Shown: positions 1 through 7,667 of the stretch, one piece after another
Layout of the letters: every line of letters starts with the position of its first letter
Numbering within the stretch: the stretch's first letter is position 1
From: CAG-791 sp003447895
Lineage (GTDB): Bacteria > Bacillota > Clostridia > Lachnospirales > Lachnospiraceae
Assembly: GCA_946620035.1 (NCBI GenBank)
Contig: CAMOMX010000021.1
Location: 1 to 28,007, forward strand
DNA: 28,007 nucleotides
Direction: 5' to 3'
Translations under genes and position numbers: made by a program
The notes under the pieces: generated by a model
Seen by the model: only the letters and a program-made list of their open reading frames with translations
Database searches by the model: none
What the model was told of the DNA's origin: nothing

Positions 1-1
1 G

Positions 2-298
2 CTCTCCAAGATGATGATCAGCGGCGCCAACTGCCTGATCTTTGACGAGCCCACAAACCACCTGGATATGGAATCCATCTCCGCCCTCAACGAAGGCATG
101 ATCAAGTTCCCCGGTGTCGAGCTGATCGCCTGCCGCGACCACCAGGTCGTACAGACTACGGCCAACCGGATCATCGAGATCCTTCCCGACGGAAGCATCA
201 TCGACAAGGTCACTACCTACGACGATTATCTGGCAAACAACGCCGACGCGAGAAAGAGAACCATCTACGAGGCGGCGCGCGAAGAGGACAGCAACTGA
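2..298 (+). CDS. ABC-F family ATPase, C-terminal fragment (5' end outside window)
   Basis: This is the last 98 codons of an ABC-F protein; the reading frame is open to the window edge, so the gene begins upstream. ABC-F proteins are soluble twin-ATPase factors that act on the ribosome, not transporters. Visible are the end of the second nucleotide-binding domain with Walker B and the D-loop (LIFDEPTNHLD, about residues 14-24 of the fragment), then the switch region, which reads C-R-D-H where many relatives have S-H-D-H, and then the segment TTANRIIEI. The tail is short and charged, without the long C-terminal coiled coil of some subfamilies; it most resembles the YkpA/YbiT-type group (family memory, not a search). 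The PHP gene starts 21 bases after its stop, so the two are probably co-transcribed. Confidence 0.9.
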   Translation, partial: LSKMMISGANCLIFDEPTNHLDMESISALNEGMIKFPGVELIACRDHQVVQTTANRIIEILPDGSIIDKVTTYDDYLANNADARKRTIYEAAREEDSN

Positions 299-319
299 AA
301 AAAAGGTGTATCGTAAACG

Positions 320-1204
320 ATGTTTCCTATCGATCTGCACACACATTCCACCAAATCCGACGGGACCTATACGCCGACCGAGCTGGTCCGCTACGCGGCG
401 CAGAAAGGTCTCAGGGCGATCGCCCTCACAGACCACGACACGACCCAGGGCATTGAAGAGGCCATGGCGGCCGCCGAGGCGCTTCGCAATGAATTTCCTG
501 ACAGGGCTGTCCCCGAAGTGATCCCGGGCGTCGAGCTCTCCACGGAATATAAGGGCCAGGATATCCACATCATTGGGCTTATGATCGATTGGCAGAGCCG
601 CGAATTTACGGATAAGCTTCAGGAATTCGCAGACGCCAGGATCTACAGAAACCGGAAAATGTGCTCTCTTTTGACAGAGGGAGGGTATCCTGTCCGGTAT
701 GAAGATCTTGAAGCCGCAAACCCCGGCACGGTCATCACCCGGGCGCACCTTGCGCATTATCTCCTTGACTGCGGGATGGTCTCCTCCATAGACGAGGCCT
801 TTCGCAGACTGATCGGCGATGACTGCCCCTACTTCGTCAGCAGGGAGAAAATATCGCCGCACGACGCCGTCCGCTTCCTCTTAAAGTTCGGAGGCGTCCC
901 CATCCTCGCCCATCCCATGCAGTACAAAATGAGCGATCCGGACCTGAATGTGCTCGTCTCCTCTCTCTCCGGGCTGGGACTTGCCGGCATTGAGATCTAT
1001 TACTCCACCCACAAGCCCGCCGATACCGCGTATCTTTCAAAGATCGCCGAAAGGTACGGACTTTTGCCGAGCGGCGGAAGCGACTTTCACGGGGCGCGGA
1101 AGAAGAACCTGGACCTGGGCTGCGGCTACGGACATCTCTACGTCCCGGACTCACTTCTTCCCCCCATCCGAAAGAAAGCGCAGAAAATCCGGGAAGCGCT
1201 CTGA
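320..1204 (+). CDS. PHP domain phosphoesterase (YciV/TrpH-like)
   Basis: The 294-residue product is a single PHP-fold metal-dependent phosphoesterase. The metal-binding motifs appear in order: HTHST with H7, H9 and D14, LTDHD at 36-40, PGVELS near 76, an H-I-I-G-L segment near 90, ILAHP near 195, and GGSDFHG near 260. The length and motif order match the YciV/TrpH family. E. coli YciV (RNase AM) is a 5'-3' exoribonuclease that also hydrolyses 3',5'-nucleoside bisphosphates; assigning that activity here is inference. The start is the ATG at 320, with AAAGGTG about 10 bases upstream; it fits the family because HTH lies within ten residues of the N terminus. The gene follows an ABC-F gene closely and converges on the broken exporter gene. 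Confidence 0.93.
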   Translation: MFPIDLHTHSTKSDGTYTPTELVRYAAQKGLRAIALTDHDTTQGIEEAMAAAEALRNEFPDRAVPEVIPGVELSTEYKGQDIHIIGLMIDWQSREFTDKLQEFADARIYRNRKMCSLLTEGGYPVRYEDLEAANPGTVITRAHLAHYLLDCGMVSSIDEAFRRLIGDDCPYFVSREKISPHDAVRFLLKFGGVPILAHPMQYKMSDPDLNVLVSSLSGLGLAGIEIYYSTHKPADTAYLSKIAERYGLLPSGGSDFHGARKKNLDLGCGYGHLYVPDSLLPPIRKKAQKIREAL

Positions 1205-1207
1205 GAC

Positions 1208-1239
1208 AGCGCGTTCCCGGCCGTTCCGGGCGATGCGCT
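1208..1239. terminator. Possible bidirectional hairpin between convergent genes
   Basis: An imperfect stem forms between the two convergent stop codons: AGCGC pairs with GCGCT, with an inner stem CCCGG/CCGGG around the loop CCGTT. It could end transcription from both sides. No T-run follows on either strand, so this is not a classical intrinsic terminator. Confidence 0.3.
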
Positions 1240-1246
1240 CTGCCCT

Positions 1247-2801
1247 TCATGCCCCCTGCAGGTCCACGATCTTCTCCTCAAACTGCCTTGTATAGAGGGA
1301 ATAGTAGTAACCTCTCTTTTTCATGAGCGAGCTGTGCGTCCCTCTCTCCTCGATCCTGCCGTCCCTGACCACAAGGATCTGGTCCGCGCCGACGATCGTG
1401 GAGAGCCTGTGGGCGATCACAAACGAGGTCCTGTCCCTCGTGACCAGTTCGATCGCATTCTGGATCGCCTTCTCTGTGATCGTGTCGATCGAGCTTGTCG
1501 CTTCGTCCAGGACAAGGATCTTCGGATCGGCCAGAAGGGCCCTTGCAAAGGAGAAGAGCTGTTTTTCTCCGGTGGACAGGCGGTTTCCGCCCTCTCCCAC
1601 TTCGCTCGACAGGCCGCCGAGCCTGTCCACAATGTCTCTTGCGGAAACCATGTCGAGCGCCTCCAGGATCTCTTCGTCAGCTGCTTCCGGCTTTCCGTAC
1701 CGGAGATTGTCCCTGACAGAGCCGGCAAACAGATGCGGCGTCTGAAGGACATAGCCCAGGTGGCTGTGAAGCCACAGCTGGGACCTCTCCCTGGCATCTC
1801 TCCCATCGATCAAAAGCACCCCTTCCGTGGGCTCATAGAAGCGGCACAGGAGATTGACCAATGTGGATTTTCCGGCGCCCGTCTCCCCGACGATAGCAAT
1901 ATTCCGGCCATGCGGCACCACAAGATTAAAGTGCTCCAGAACATTTTCTTCCCCGTCCGGGTATCTGAATGTCACATCCCGAAACTCGATGTCGCCCTTA
2001 AGCGCCTCCCAGTTCTCCGTCTTCGGATGAAAGCTGTCCCCGTACCGCCCGATCACTTCCGGTGTGTCCGCGACGTCAGAGGGCGCGGACTACTCTTACG
2101 CCTGTGAGGTTCTCCTGGGCGATGGCGGAGAGACGCCCCTCCTCCGAATCCGCTTTTTCAAACGCGTCTCCGATCCTGGCATAGAAAAACAGGGAGTAGC
2201 CGATCACCACAGGGATGAAGACAGAAGCCGCCGCAGTCATCGTCCTGTCGATCCCGGCCATAAAGCTGATCGCGAGAACGATCAGGACGACCACCCTGAC
2301 AAGCGATGTGAGCTGCTCGGAGACGAATACTTTGATCGTCTCTACGTCCGATGTGCAGCGCTGTATGATGTCTCCTGTGCTGTTCCGGCTGTGCCAGGAA
2401 TAGGGAAGGCGCAGAATTTTGCCGTACAGAGAGTTTCTCATGCGCATGACAAAGCGCTCCGCGGCAACTTCATTGAGATAGCGGAACAAATAGCGGCACA
2501 CTGCCGCGCAGACCGCGACCAGGATCACGGCTTCCGCGATCAGGGCCGGGTGCTCTTTAAACGCCCGTGCGCCGCCGGCCGATTCCAGATACGCAAGTAA
2601 AGACGCCGGAAGATCCGGCGCCTTGTCACCTATCACACTGTCTACCGTAAAGCTGATCAGAGCCGGAAGGATCATGTCCAGAAAGGACACTGCCGCGGCA
2701 AAGACCATGCTCAGAACAAAAAATCTCTTGCTGCCCTTCAGAAAATAGAGGATTAAGGACAGCGGGCTGTCAAAATTTACCTTCTTCTGCTTTTCTCTCA
2801 T
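1247..2801 (-). pseudogene. ABC exporter half-transporter (permease-ATPase), internally deleted and frameshifted
   Basis: The gene begins at ATG 2801 (residues MREKQKK), 8 bases after the helicase-like gene stop. The first 241 codons give a normal ABC exporter membrane domain with four hydrophobic segments. They end in ENLTGVRVVRA, the conserved segment just before transmembrane helix 5, and then reach a TGA at 2078-2076. The sequence resumes at once in the next frame with SDVADTPEVIGR, the family's usual linker into the ATPase domain. That domain is intact: Walker A GETGAGKST, signature LSTGEKQ, Walker B ILVLDEA, H-loop IAHRLS, and stop at 1247. About 100-120 codons covering helices 5 and 6 and the linker are missing relative to the family's usual 600 or so residues (my estimate). 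The ATPase part has no good start or ribosome site of its own; its first possible start is GTG 2056. No partner half-transporter lies next to it. Confidence 0.85.
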
Positions 2802-2809
2802 ACTGTCAT

Positions 2810-4321
2810 TCAATCTTCTTTTTCCCGGATCCGGAGAATCCGGCCAAACAGCGCCTTCTCTCCCATCACGAGAACACATAATCTCTCTCTTGTGCGCGAT
2901 ACTCCCTCGTAGAGGAGACTGATCGCTTCTTCCGCTTTTTCTCCCCTTGCGCGAAGTCTCAGGTCTTCGTCATAATAAAACCTGGCGTCCAGGATCACCA
3001 CGACGCTGTCAAATTCAAGACCTACGATCTCCGACTCGCTAAAGCCCCGCCCGACGGTTCCGCCGCCACCGGGGAGCGTGATCTTCTGATAGCCCTTCTC
3101 CCTGTAGTAAGAAAGGATCGAGGACGCCGTCTTCCTGTCCGGGGCATAGAGCACGTCGATACAGCTGTAATCGGCTCCGGGCGACTTCTCCTTCCGGTTC
3201 ATGAGATTTCTCAAAAAGGAATAGACCGGCCGGTTGATCCTGATATTTCCCGTAAATTCGAGCGTCAGGTCACTGAGATCCTCCATCCGCTCTTCCGCTT
3301 TCGACAGCGAATCGTCCGGGTCCACCGGAAAGTGCGGATCATAGGCCATCACACAGGGGATCTTCTTTCTCTTTATGTACCTTAAGACGGAGTCCATGGC
3401 GGAATCCCGGACCCTGATCGCCTCGTCGATCAGGATGTAGTCCCACTCCTCCCCATCACGGAAATCATCCGCCTGACTGATGAGGACTCTCATGAGCCTT
3501 TCATTGATCGTGTTATGCCCTCTCTGCAGTTTCCCGCTCTGAAGGATCAGGACCCTCTTCTTTTTGGAGAGTTCCATGGCCAGGTCATAGAGAAGCAGGG
3601 TCTTTCCGGTTCCGGCACTGCCCCTTACCGTGATTACAAGCGCCTTCTCCTCTTCCTTTTGCTCCGCGATCCGGTCCAGGATCCTCTTTTCAAATTCCGC
3701 CTGCTGGTTAGTCAGAAAATAGCTTCCCTGAAGGAATTTCTCCGGAACCGCCGCGGGCGAGATCAGGTAATCGGCGGCCCTGAAATACCGGTCCAGGTCC
3801 TCGCGGACATACTCTTTAAACACAGGGCGCCGCAGTATTTCCGCCAGATCCCGCATCCCGCAGACCCGCAGATACCCCTTCTCATTCAGCTGATAGAGGG
3901 TATTGGATTCCATCACATAGGTGAAGGAATAGATCGTCCCCGAGATATGGGAGAGATAGTAGCGGTTCTGGGAGAGCTGCCTGCTGATCCTGCTCTCTTC
4001 GATCTCTTCGCTCTTAAGTTCGATATTGAGAACATATTCGCCGTCCGAGGAGATCTTAAGGAGGTCAAACTCTTTGCTGATGTGGGCGATCGTATAGGAA
4101 AAAAAGAAACCGTCCAGGAAGGCGACCCTCTCGGAATCGCTGCCGCCTTGAGAGGCCAGTTCGGGAAGGAGGGCGTCGATCAGCGTGCGGAGCGACTCCG
4201 CCTCGTGCCTGCTGTATTCTTTGTAGCGCGTATCTCCCGTCAGTTCCCTTGCCAGAAGCGAAAATGTCTTTTTGTCCTCCGTGCCGGCCCTGGTCAGAAG
4301 ATAAAGATTCATGGCTCTCAC
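2810..4321 (-). CDS. Nuclease-like plus superfamily 1 helicase-like protein (DUF2075-type)
   Basis: The 503-residue protein has two parts. Residues about 60-130 contain D86, then E101-L-K103 at the end of a beta-strand-like stretch, which fits the D-x(n)-E-x-K pattern of PD-(D/E)XK nucleases. Residues 228-500 look like a superfamily 1 helicase: Walker A GSAGTGKT at 234-241, Walker B YILIDEA at 295-301, a GNIRINRPVYSFL segment near 358, GLEFDSVVVIL at 434 and VSRTRERLCVL at 474. This resembles DUF2075/Schlafen-like ATPases. Substrate and function are unknown; DNA or RNA processing is inference. The GTG at 4321 is chosen because GGGAGAGGG lies 9 bases upstream; an in-frame ATG at 4312 would sit 18 bases away. 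It lies in the operon between nudC and the broken exporter, 8 bases from the latter. Confidence 0.8.
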   Translation of the reverse strand: MRAMNLYLLTRAGTEDKKTFSLLARELTGDTRYKEYSRHEAESLRTLIDALLPELASQGGSDSERVAFLDGFFFSYTIAHISKEFDLLKISSDGEYVLNIELKSEEIEESRISRQLSQNRYYLSHISGTIYSFTYVMESNTLYQLNEKGYLRVCGMRDLAEILRRPVFKEYVREDLDRYFRAADYLISPAAVPEKFLQGSYFLTNQQAEFEKRILDRIAEQKEEEKALVITVRGSAGTGKTLLLYDLAMELSKKKRVLILQSGKLQRGHNTINERLMRVLISQADDFRDGEEWDYILIDEAIRVRDSAMDSVLRYIKRKKIPCVMAYDPHFPVDPDDSLSKAEERMEDLSDLTLEFTGNIRINRPVYSFLRNLMNRKEKSPGADYSCIDVLYAPDRKTASSILSYYREKGYQKITLPGGGGTVGRGFSESEIVGLEFDSVVVILDARFYYDEDLRLRARGEKAEEAISLLYEGVSRTRERLCVLVMGEKALFGRILRIREKED

Positions 4322-4378
4322 GATCTTTTTCCCTCTCCCTGTCTGTTCTGTTTCCGCCTTACTGATGCCTGCAGAGGA

Positions 4379-5260
4379 TCACTCGGCGTATCGGTAGCCC
4401 AGCGGCTCCTTTCCGTCCCGGAACGTGATCATCATCTCATTGGTAAGGCTCAGGTCCTGCGGCTGCCCCTCGACATCCTCCCGCTTTACCCACACAGCCT
4501 CCTTGAGCTCATCTGTATCCAGTGTGATCTGTGTACTGCCCTCAACATCGCAGTAAAATCCCGCCAGAAGATCGTCCACAATTCCCCATGGCTGGGACTT
4601 GTAATACCTGATATTCCGGACCTTCAGGCCGACTTCCTCCATGACCTCCCGGCTGACAGTCTCTTCCAGCGTCTCTCCGATCTCATTGAAACCGGCCACG
4701 AGCGCATAGAAGGGGATGCCTCTTCCCGCGTATTTGGTCATCAGGATCCGGTCACCGTCTGTCACAGCGATGATGACGGCGGGCAGGATGCGGGGATAGA
4801 TCATCCTTCCGCAGTGCGGGCAGACAAGCGCCCGCTCTTTGTCGGACGGAACGGTCCTGTGCGCGCAGGTTCCGCAGTAGCGGTTGTCCCTGTACCATCC
4901 CGCCAGCTGAGATGCGGTATAAGCCGCAAAGATCAGATGGCGGTCTTCATCGCCGTGATAGTACCCGGGCCTCAGTTCCCGAATCCCGACAGGTGTAAGA
5001 CCGCTTGGAGCGCTCACCTTGGCCTTTTCATCCGGGGAGGCGAGAAAGTACGAATCCTCATCGATCGAAAAGAGATAGGTATATGTCATCCCTTCCGGCA
5101 TTTCCCTGTACAGCGGATAGCGCATGTGTCCGTCCGACACATGCGCCATGATCTTCTCTGTCCGATCTCCTTCAAACAAAAGGATGGGGCTGTCCTCTTT
5201 CGGAACAGCGCCGGTCCTGAACTGATTATCCATTTTATGAGGTCTGATATCCTGTATCAT
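4379..5260 (-). CDS. nudC: NAD(+) diphosphatase, NudC-type Nudix hydrolase
   Basis: The enzyme hydrolyses the pyrophosphate of NADH/NAD to NMN(H) and AMP; E. coli NudC also removes NAD caps from RNA 5' ends. The 293 residues show an N-terminal domain, then a zinc ribbon with C129, C132, C147 and C150, then a perfect Nudix box from G190 to L212 (spacing G-x5-E-x7-REVMEEVGL), then SQPW at 222-225, the NudC hallmark just after the Nudix box. In E. coli SQPW continues with PFP; here GIVDD follows, a deviation in the NAD-recognition motif that may affect specificity. The ATG at 5260 has GAAGGA about 8 bases upstream. It lies 22 bases after the DUF212 gene stop, in the same minus-strand operon. Bacillus and many Clostridia carry the same family. 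Confidence 0.93.
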   Translation of the reverse strand: MIQDIRPHKMDNQFRTGAVPKEDSPILLFEGDRTEKIMAHVSDGHMRYPLYREMPEGMTYTYLFSIDEDSYFLASPDEKAKVSAPSGLTPVGIRELRPGYYHGDEDRHLIFAAYTASQLAGWYRDNRYCGTCAHRTVPSDKERALVCPHCGRMIYPRILPAVIIAVTDGDRILMTKYAGRGIPFYALVAGFNEIGETLEETVSREVMEEVGLKVRNIRYYKSQPWGIVDDLLAGFYCDVEGSTQITLDTDELKEAVWVKREDVEGQPQDLSLTNEMMITFRDGKEPLGYRYAE

Positions 5261-5282
5261 ATCGCATTCCTTCTTGCGTTTT

Positions 5283-5741
5283 TTAAAGGTTCATGGAAAG
5301 AGCCACAATAAAGCCCAGTATGCCTCCTGCCAGGACCTGCAGCGGTGTGTGCCCCACAAATTCCTTGAGCGTCTGCTCCGGTGTCAGGTTTCCGGCTCCC
5401 ATCTCCTCAAACAGTTCCAGCATGTTGTTTATCACAACGGCCTGCTTGCCCGTCTCTCTTCTTACGCCTCTTGCGTCGTGCATGACAATGATCGCCAAAA
5501 AGACGGCAACCGCAAAGATCGGGGAATCCCAGCCTGCGGTAAACCCCGATGCCACCGCGACGGAGGTCACTGTGGCCGAATGGCTGCTGGGCATACCGCC
5601 GTCACCGACGAGGCGCTCCAACACGATTTTCCGGTTCACGATCAGGTGAATGATCGTCTTAAGAATCTGGGAAATAACCCAGGCTGCCGCTCCCGTCTGT
5701 ATGATCCTGTTGCTGCAAATTTCCGTAATTACCTCGCCCAT
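5283..5741 (-). CDS. DUF212 / YuiD-type membrane protein (divergent PAP2 family)
   Basis: This 152-residue integral membrane protein belongs to the DUF212 (YuiD) group, distantly related to PAP2 acid phosphatases. The signature GDGGMPSSHSA is at 46-56 and HDARGVRRETGKQ at 88-100, both strongly conserved in the family. Hydrophobic segments lie near 12-34, 55-68, 74-88 and 135-150. A phosphatase role in the membrane is presumed for the family but not proven. The ATG at 5741 has GGGGGT 6 bases upstream. It is the first gene of a minus-strand operon continuing into nudC and diverges from the HicB-like gene. I found no convincing promoter for it in the 186-base divergent gap; only a weak TACTAT box lies near 5776-5781. 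Confidence 0.93.
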   Translation of the reverse strand: MGEVITEICSNRIIQTGAAAWVISQILKTIIHLIVNRKIVLERLVGDGGMPSSHSATVTSVAVASGFTAGWDSPIFAVAVFLAIIVMHDARGVRRETGKQAVVINNMLELFEEMGAGNLTPEQTLKEFVGHTPLQVLAGGILGFIVALSMNL

Positions 5742-5830
5742 CTGATACCCCCGTAAAAACTCTGTGGTTTAATAGTACCATAGTTTTTGCGGAAGCTTAA
5801 CCGGAAAATGGCAACTTTCTTTCCGCCTCT

Positions 5831-5872
5831 TTTACAAATTGTCCCTGAACAAAGGCAATCGGCATTTGTAAA
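5831..5872. promoter_or_regulatory. Perfect 9-bp inverted repeat in divergent promoter region
   Basis: TTTACAAAT at 5831-5839 and ATTTGTAAA at 5864-5872 are exact reverse complements, with centres 33 bases apart (about three helical turns). The right arm overlaps the proposed -35 box of the HicB-like gene. This layout fits a repressor operator acting on one or both divergent genes; the binding protein is unknown. Confidence 0.5.
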
Positions 5873-5894
5873 TCCGGCGTTTATGGAGTAGAGT
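5866..5894 (+). promoter_or_regulatory. Candidate sigma-A promoter of the HicB-like gene
   Basis: TTGTAA at 5866-5871 and TAGAGT at 5889-5894 are separated by 17 bases, each matching four of six consensus positions. The ribosome site GAGAGGGG at 5913-5920 follows at a suitable distance. A second AATAAT box at 5904-5909 would place the transcript start inside the ribosome site and is less likely. Confidence 0.4.
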
Positions 5895-5927
5895 AAAGGG
5901 AGTAATAATCTAAGAGAGGGGAACCCT

Positions 5928-6203
5928 ATGACTTTCAGATATCCTGCAGTTTTTAAGAAAAATGAGGACGGAAAATATACCGCGTATTTTCCGGATCTTG
6001 AGATGTGTACCGCAAAGGGCGACACTCTGGACGACTGCATCAATGATGCGATCTCGGAGTGCCGGAACTGGATCCAGACAGAGCTTTTGGAAACACTGGA
6101 TATGCCGCCGGTTTCCGATTATGAGGACATTCCGCTCGGGGAGAACGAGCACCTGCGCACGATCGGCGTGATCGTCCGCCTCTACGACGGATGGGATGAG
6201 TAA
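5928..6203 (+). CDS. HicB-like protein (solitary antitoxin-type fold)
   Basis: The 91-residue product has the compact HicB N-terminal fold: YPAVFKKNEDGKYTAYFPDL at the start, then the helix DTLDDCINDAISECRNWIQTEL, then a short C-terminal strand. In type II toxin-antitoxin systems HicB neutralises the mRNA-cleaving toxin HicA. This protein lacks a C-terminal DNA-binding domain, and no HicA-like ORF (about 60 residues, with a conserved GSH motif) exists up- or downstream; the flanks are 186 bases of regulatory DNA and a terminator. It may be a stand-alone regulator, a remnant, or an antitoxin acting on a toxin elsewhere. The ATG at 5928 has the strong ribosome site GAGAGGGG 7 bases upstream. 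It is monocistronic, with its own promoter candidate and terminator. Confidence 0.85.
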   Translation: MTFRYPAVFKKNEDGKYTAYFPDLEMCTAKGDTLDDCINDAISECRNWIQTELLETLDMPPVSDYEDIPLGENEHLRTIGVIVRLYDGWDE

Positions 6204-6274
6204 GGGGCCGAAAATTGCTCTCATGAGCTGCTCCCACGCGCGGCGCGAATCGACAGGAAGGTAAGTACGGGAAA

Positions 6275-6327
6275 GTGCCCGGAACCGCTGAGTTTTGAAA
6301 AACCCAGCGGTTCCGGGCACCTTTTAG
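6275..6327 (+). terminator. Strong intrinsic terminator after the HicB-like gene
   Basis: GTGCCCGGAACCGCTG at 6275-6290 pairs perfectly over 16 bases with 6305-6320, and the loop can extend the stem through GTTTT/AAAAC. CTTTTAG follows on the plus strand. On the minus strand only TTT follows, so it is weaker as the end of the proA operon. It shares the GTGCC-GGA core with the hairpin at 26065-26105. Confidence 0.88.
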
Positions 6328-6382
6328 TTTCTTACCCGATCACGCGGGCGCCGCGCAGCGTCCCTCCTCACGATCCTTTCCT

Positions 6383-7630
6383 TCAGCCTCTCGTCTGTCC
6401 GTCTCCGGAGATCAGGTACTTGTAAGAAGTGATCTCCCTTAATCCCATCGGTCCCCTCGCCTGGAGTTTCTGCGTGCTGATGCCGATCTCCGCGCCGAAG
6501 CCGAATTCGAAGCCGTCCGTAAATCTCGTGGACACATTGACATAGACGCAGGCGGAATCGATCTCCCGGAGGAACTTTTCGGCAGCTTCCGGATTCTCTG
6601 TGACAATGCAGTCGGAATGCCCGGTGTGATACCGGTTGATGTGCTCAATTGCTTCTTCCACGGAATCCACAGTCTTTACGGAGAGCATGAGGGCGAGATA
6701 CTCTTTTCCAAAGTCCTCCTCTGTGGCCGCTTCCGCCCGGGGAAGAAAAGCACGGGATTCCTCATCCGCCCTGAGGGTCACCCTGTACTCCTCCATCGTC
6801 TCGGACAGCATGGGGAGGAATCGGTCCAGTACCTCCCTGTGAACCACCAGGGATTCCGCCGCATTGCATACGCCGATTCTCTGTGTCTTGGCGTTTATAA
6901 GGATCTTCATGGCCATGTCAAGATCCGCGTCCTTATCCACATAGATGTGGCAGTTTCCCGTCCCCGTCTCAATGACCGGGATTTTGCTGTTCTCCACGAC
7001 CGCCCGGATGAGCCCCGCGCCTCCCCGGGGGATCAATACGTCCACATACTGCCGCATTGTCATAAGCTCCCTGGTGGCCGCCCTGTCCGTAGTGGCGATC
7101 AGCTGTACGGCGTCCGGGCAGATCCCGCAGTCACTCAGGGCATCCCGCAACGCATCCGTGATCGCTATGTTGGAATGGATCGCATCGCTTCCGCCCTTCA
7201 GGATCACTGCGCTCCCGGCCTTGAAGCAGAGGGCAAATGCATCCGCCGTGACATTGGGCCGGGACTCGTAGATGACGCCGATCACCCCCATGGGAACGCG
7301 GATCTTTCGGATCTTCATTCCGTTGGGGCGCGTAAATTCATCCATCACTTCCCCCACCGGGTCCGGCAGGTCCGCCACCTGGCGAAGTCCTTCGGCGATC
7401 TGCGCGATCCTCTCTGCCGTCAGCGTCAGCCTGTCGATCAGAGCCTCGGACATGCCGCCTGCTCTTCCGGCTTCTATGTCTTTGAGGTTCGCCGCAAGAA
7501 TCTCCTCTTTTCTCCCGACAAGCATATCCGCAGCTGTCAGGAGCGCTTCATTCTTCGCTTTCGTGCTGAGCTTTTGCACCTCGTACTTGATTTCACTGGC
7601 TTTCCTGCAAAGATTTTCAACAATACTCAT
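6383..7630 (-). CDS. proA: Glutamate-5-semialdehyde dehydrogenase (gamma-glutamyl phosphate reductase)
   Basis: ProA reduces gamma-glutamyl phosphate to glutamate-5-semialdehyde with NADPH, the second step of proline synthesis in the cytosol. The 415 residues match the family length. Visible are the cofactor-binding region VIYESRPNVTADA near 119-131, LKGGSDA near 144, the conserved segment VIETGTGNCHIYVD at 219, and the catalytic cysteine C255 in RIGVCNAAES. The C terminus holds the family segment GFGAEIGISTQKLQARGPMG. The ATG at 7630 has GAGAGGAG 8 bases upstream. ProB, the usual neighbour and partner kinase, is absent from the window. The gene is the last of the phoH-ybeY-FAD-FAD-proA operon, 37 bases after the previous stop. 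Confidence 0.97.
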   Translation of the reverse strand: MSIVENLCRKASEIKYEVQKLSTKAKNEALLTAADMLVGRKEEILAANLKDIEAGRAGGMSEALIDRLTLTAERIAQIAEGLRQVADLPDPVGEVMDEFTRPNGMKIRKIRVPMGVIGVIYESRPNVTADAFALCFKAGSAVILKGGSDAIHSNIAITDALRDALSDCGICPDAVQLIATTDRAATRELMTMRQYVDVLIPRGGAGLIRAVVENSKIPVIETGTGNCHIYVDKDADLDMAMKILINAKTQRIGVCNAAESLVVHREVLDRFLPMLSETMEEYRVTLRADEESRAFLPRAEAATEEDFGKEYLALMLSVKTVDSVEEAIEHINRYHTGHSDCIVTENPEAAEKFLREIDSACVYVNVSTRFTDGFEFGFGAEIGISTQKLQARGPMGLREITSYKYLISGDGQTRG

Positions 7631-7667
7631 GTCCGGTCTCCTCTCTGTTACAAATCCGATCGGTTAC

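Noticed and set aside
2040..2110. Programmed ribosomal frameshift joining the two exporter halves
   Set aside because: No slippery heptamer or downstream structure is seen, and more than a hundred conserved residues are missing, so a frameshift alone would not restore the protein.
3515..5311. Plus-strand open frame of 598 codons
   Set aside because: It is antisense to the helicase-like gene and nudC, both motif-complete; its product shows no family features.
5910..6320. Minus-strand open frame of 136 codons opposite the HicB-like gene, considered as a toxin
   Set aside because: It shows no toxin motif, runs through the terminator hairpin and has no ribosome site.
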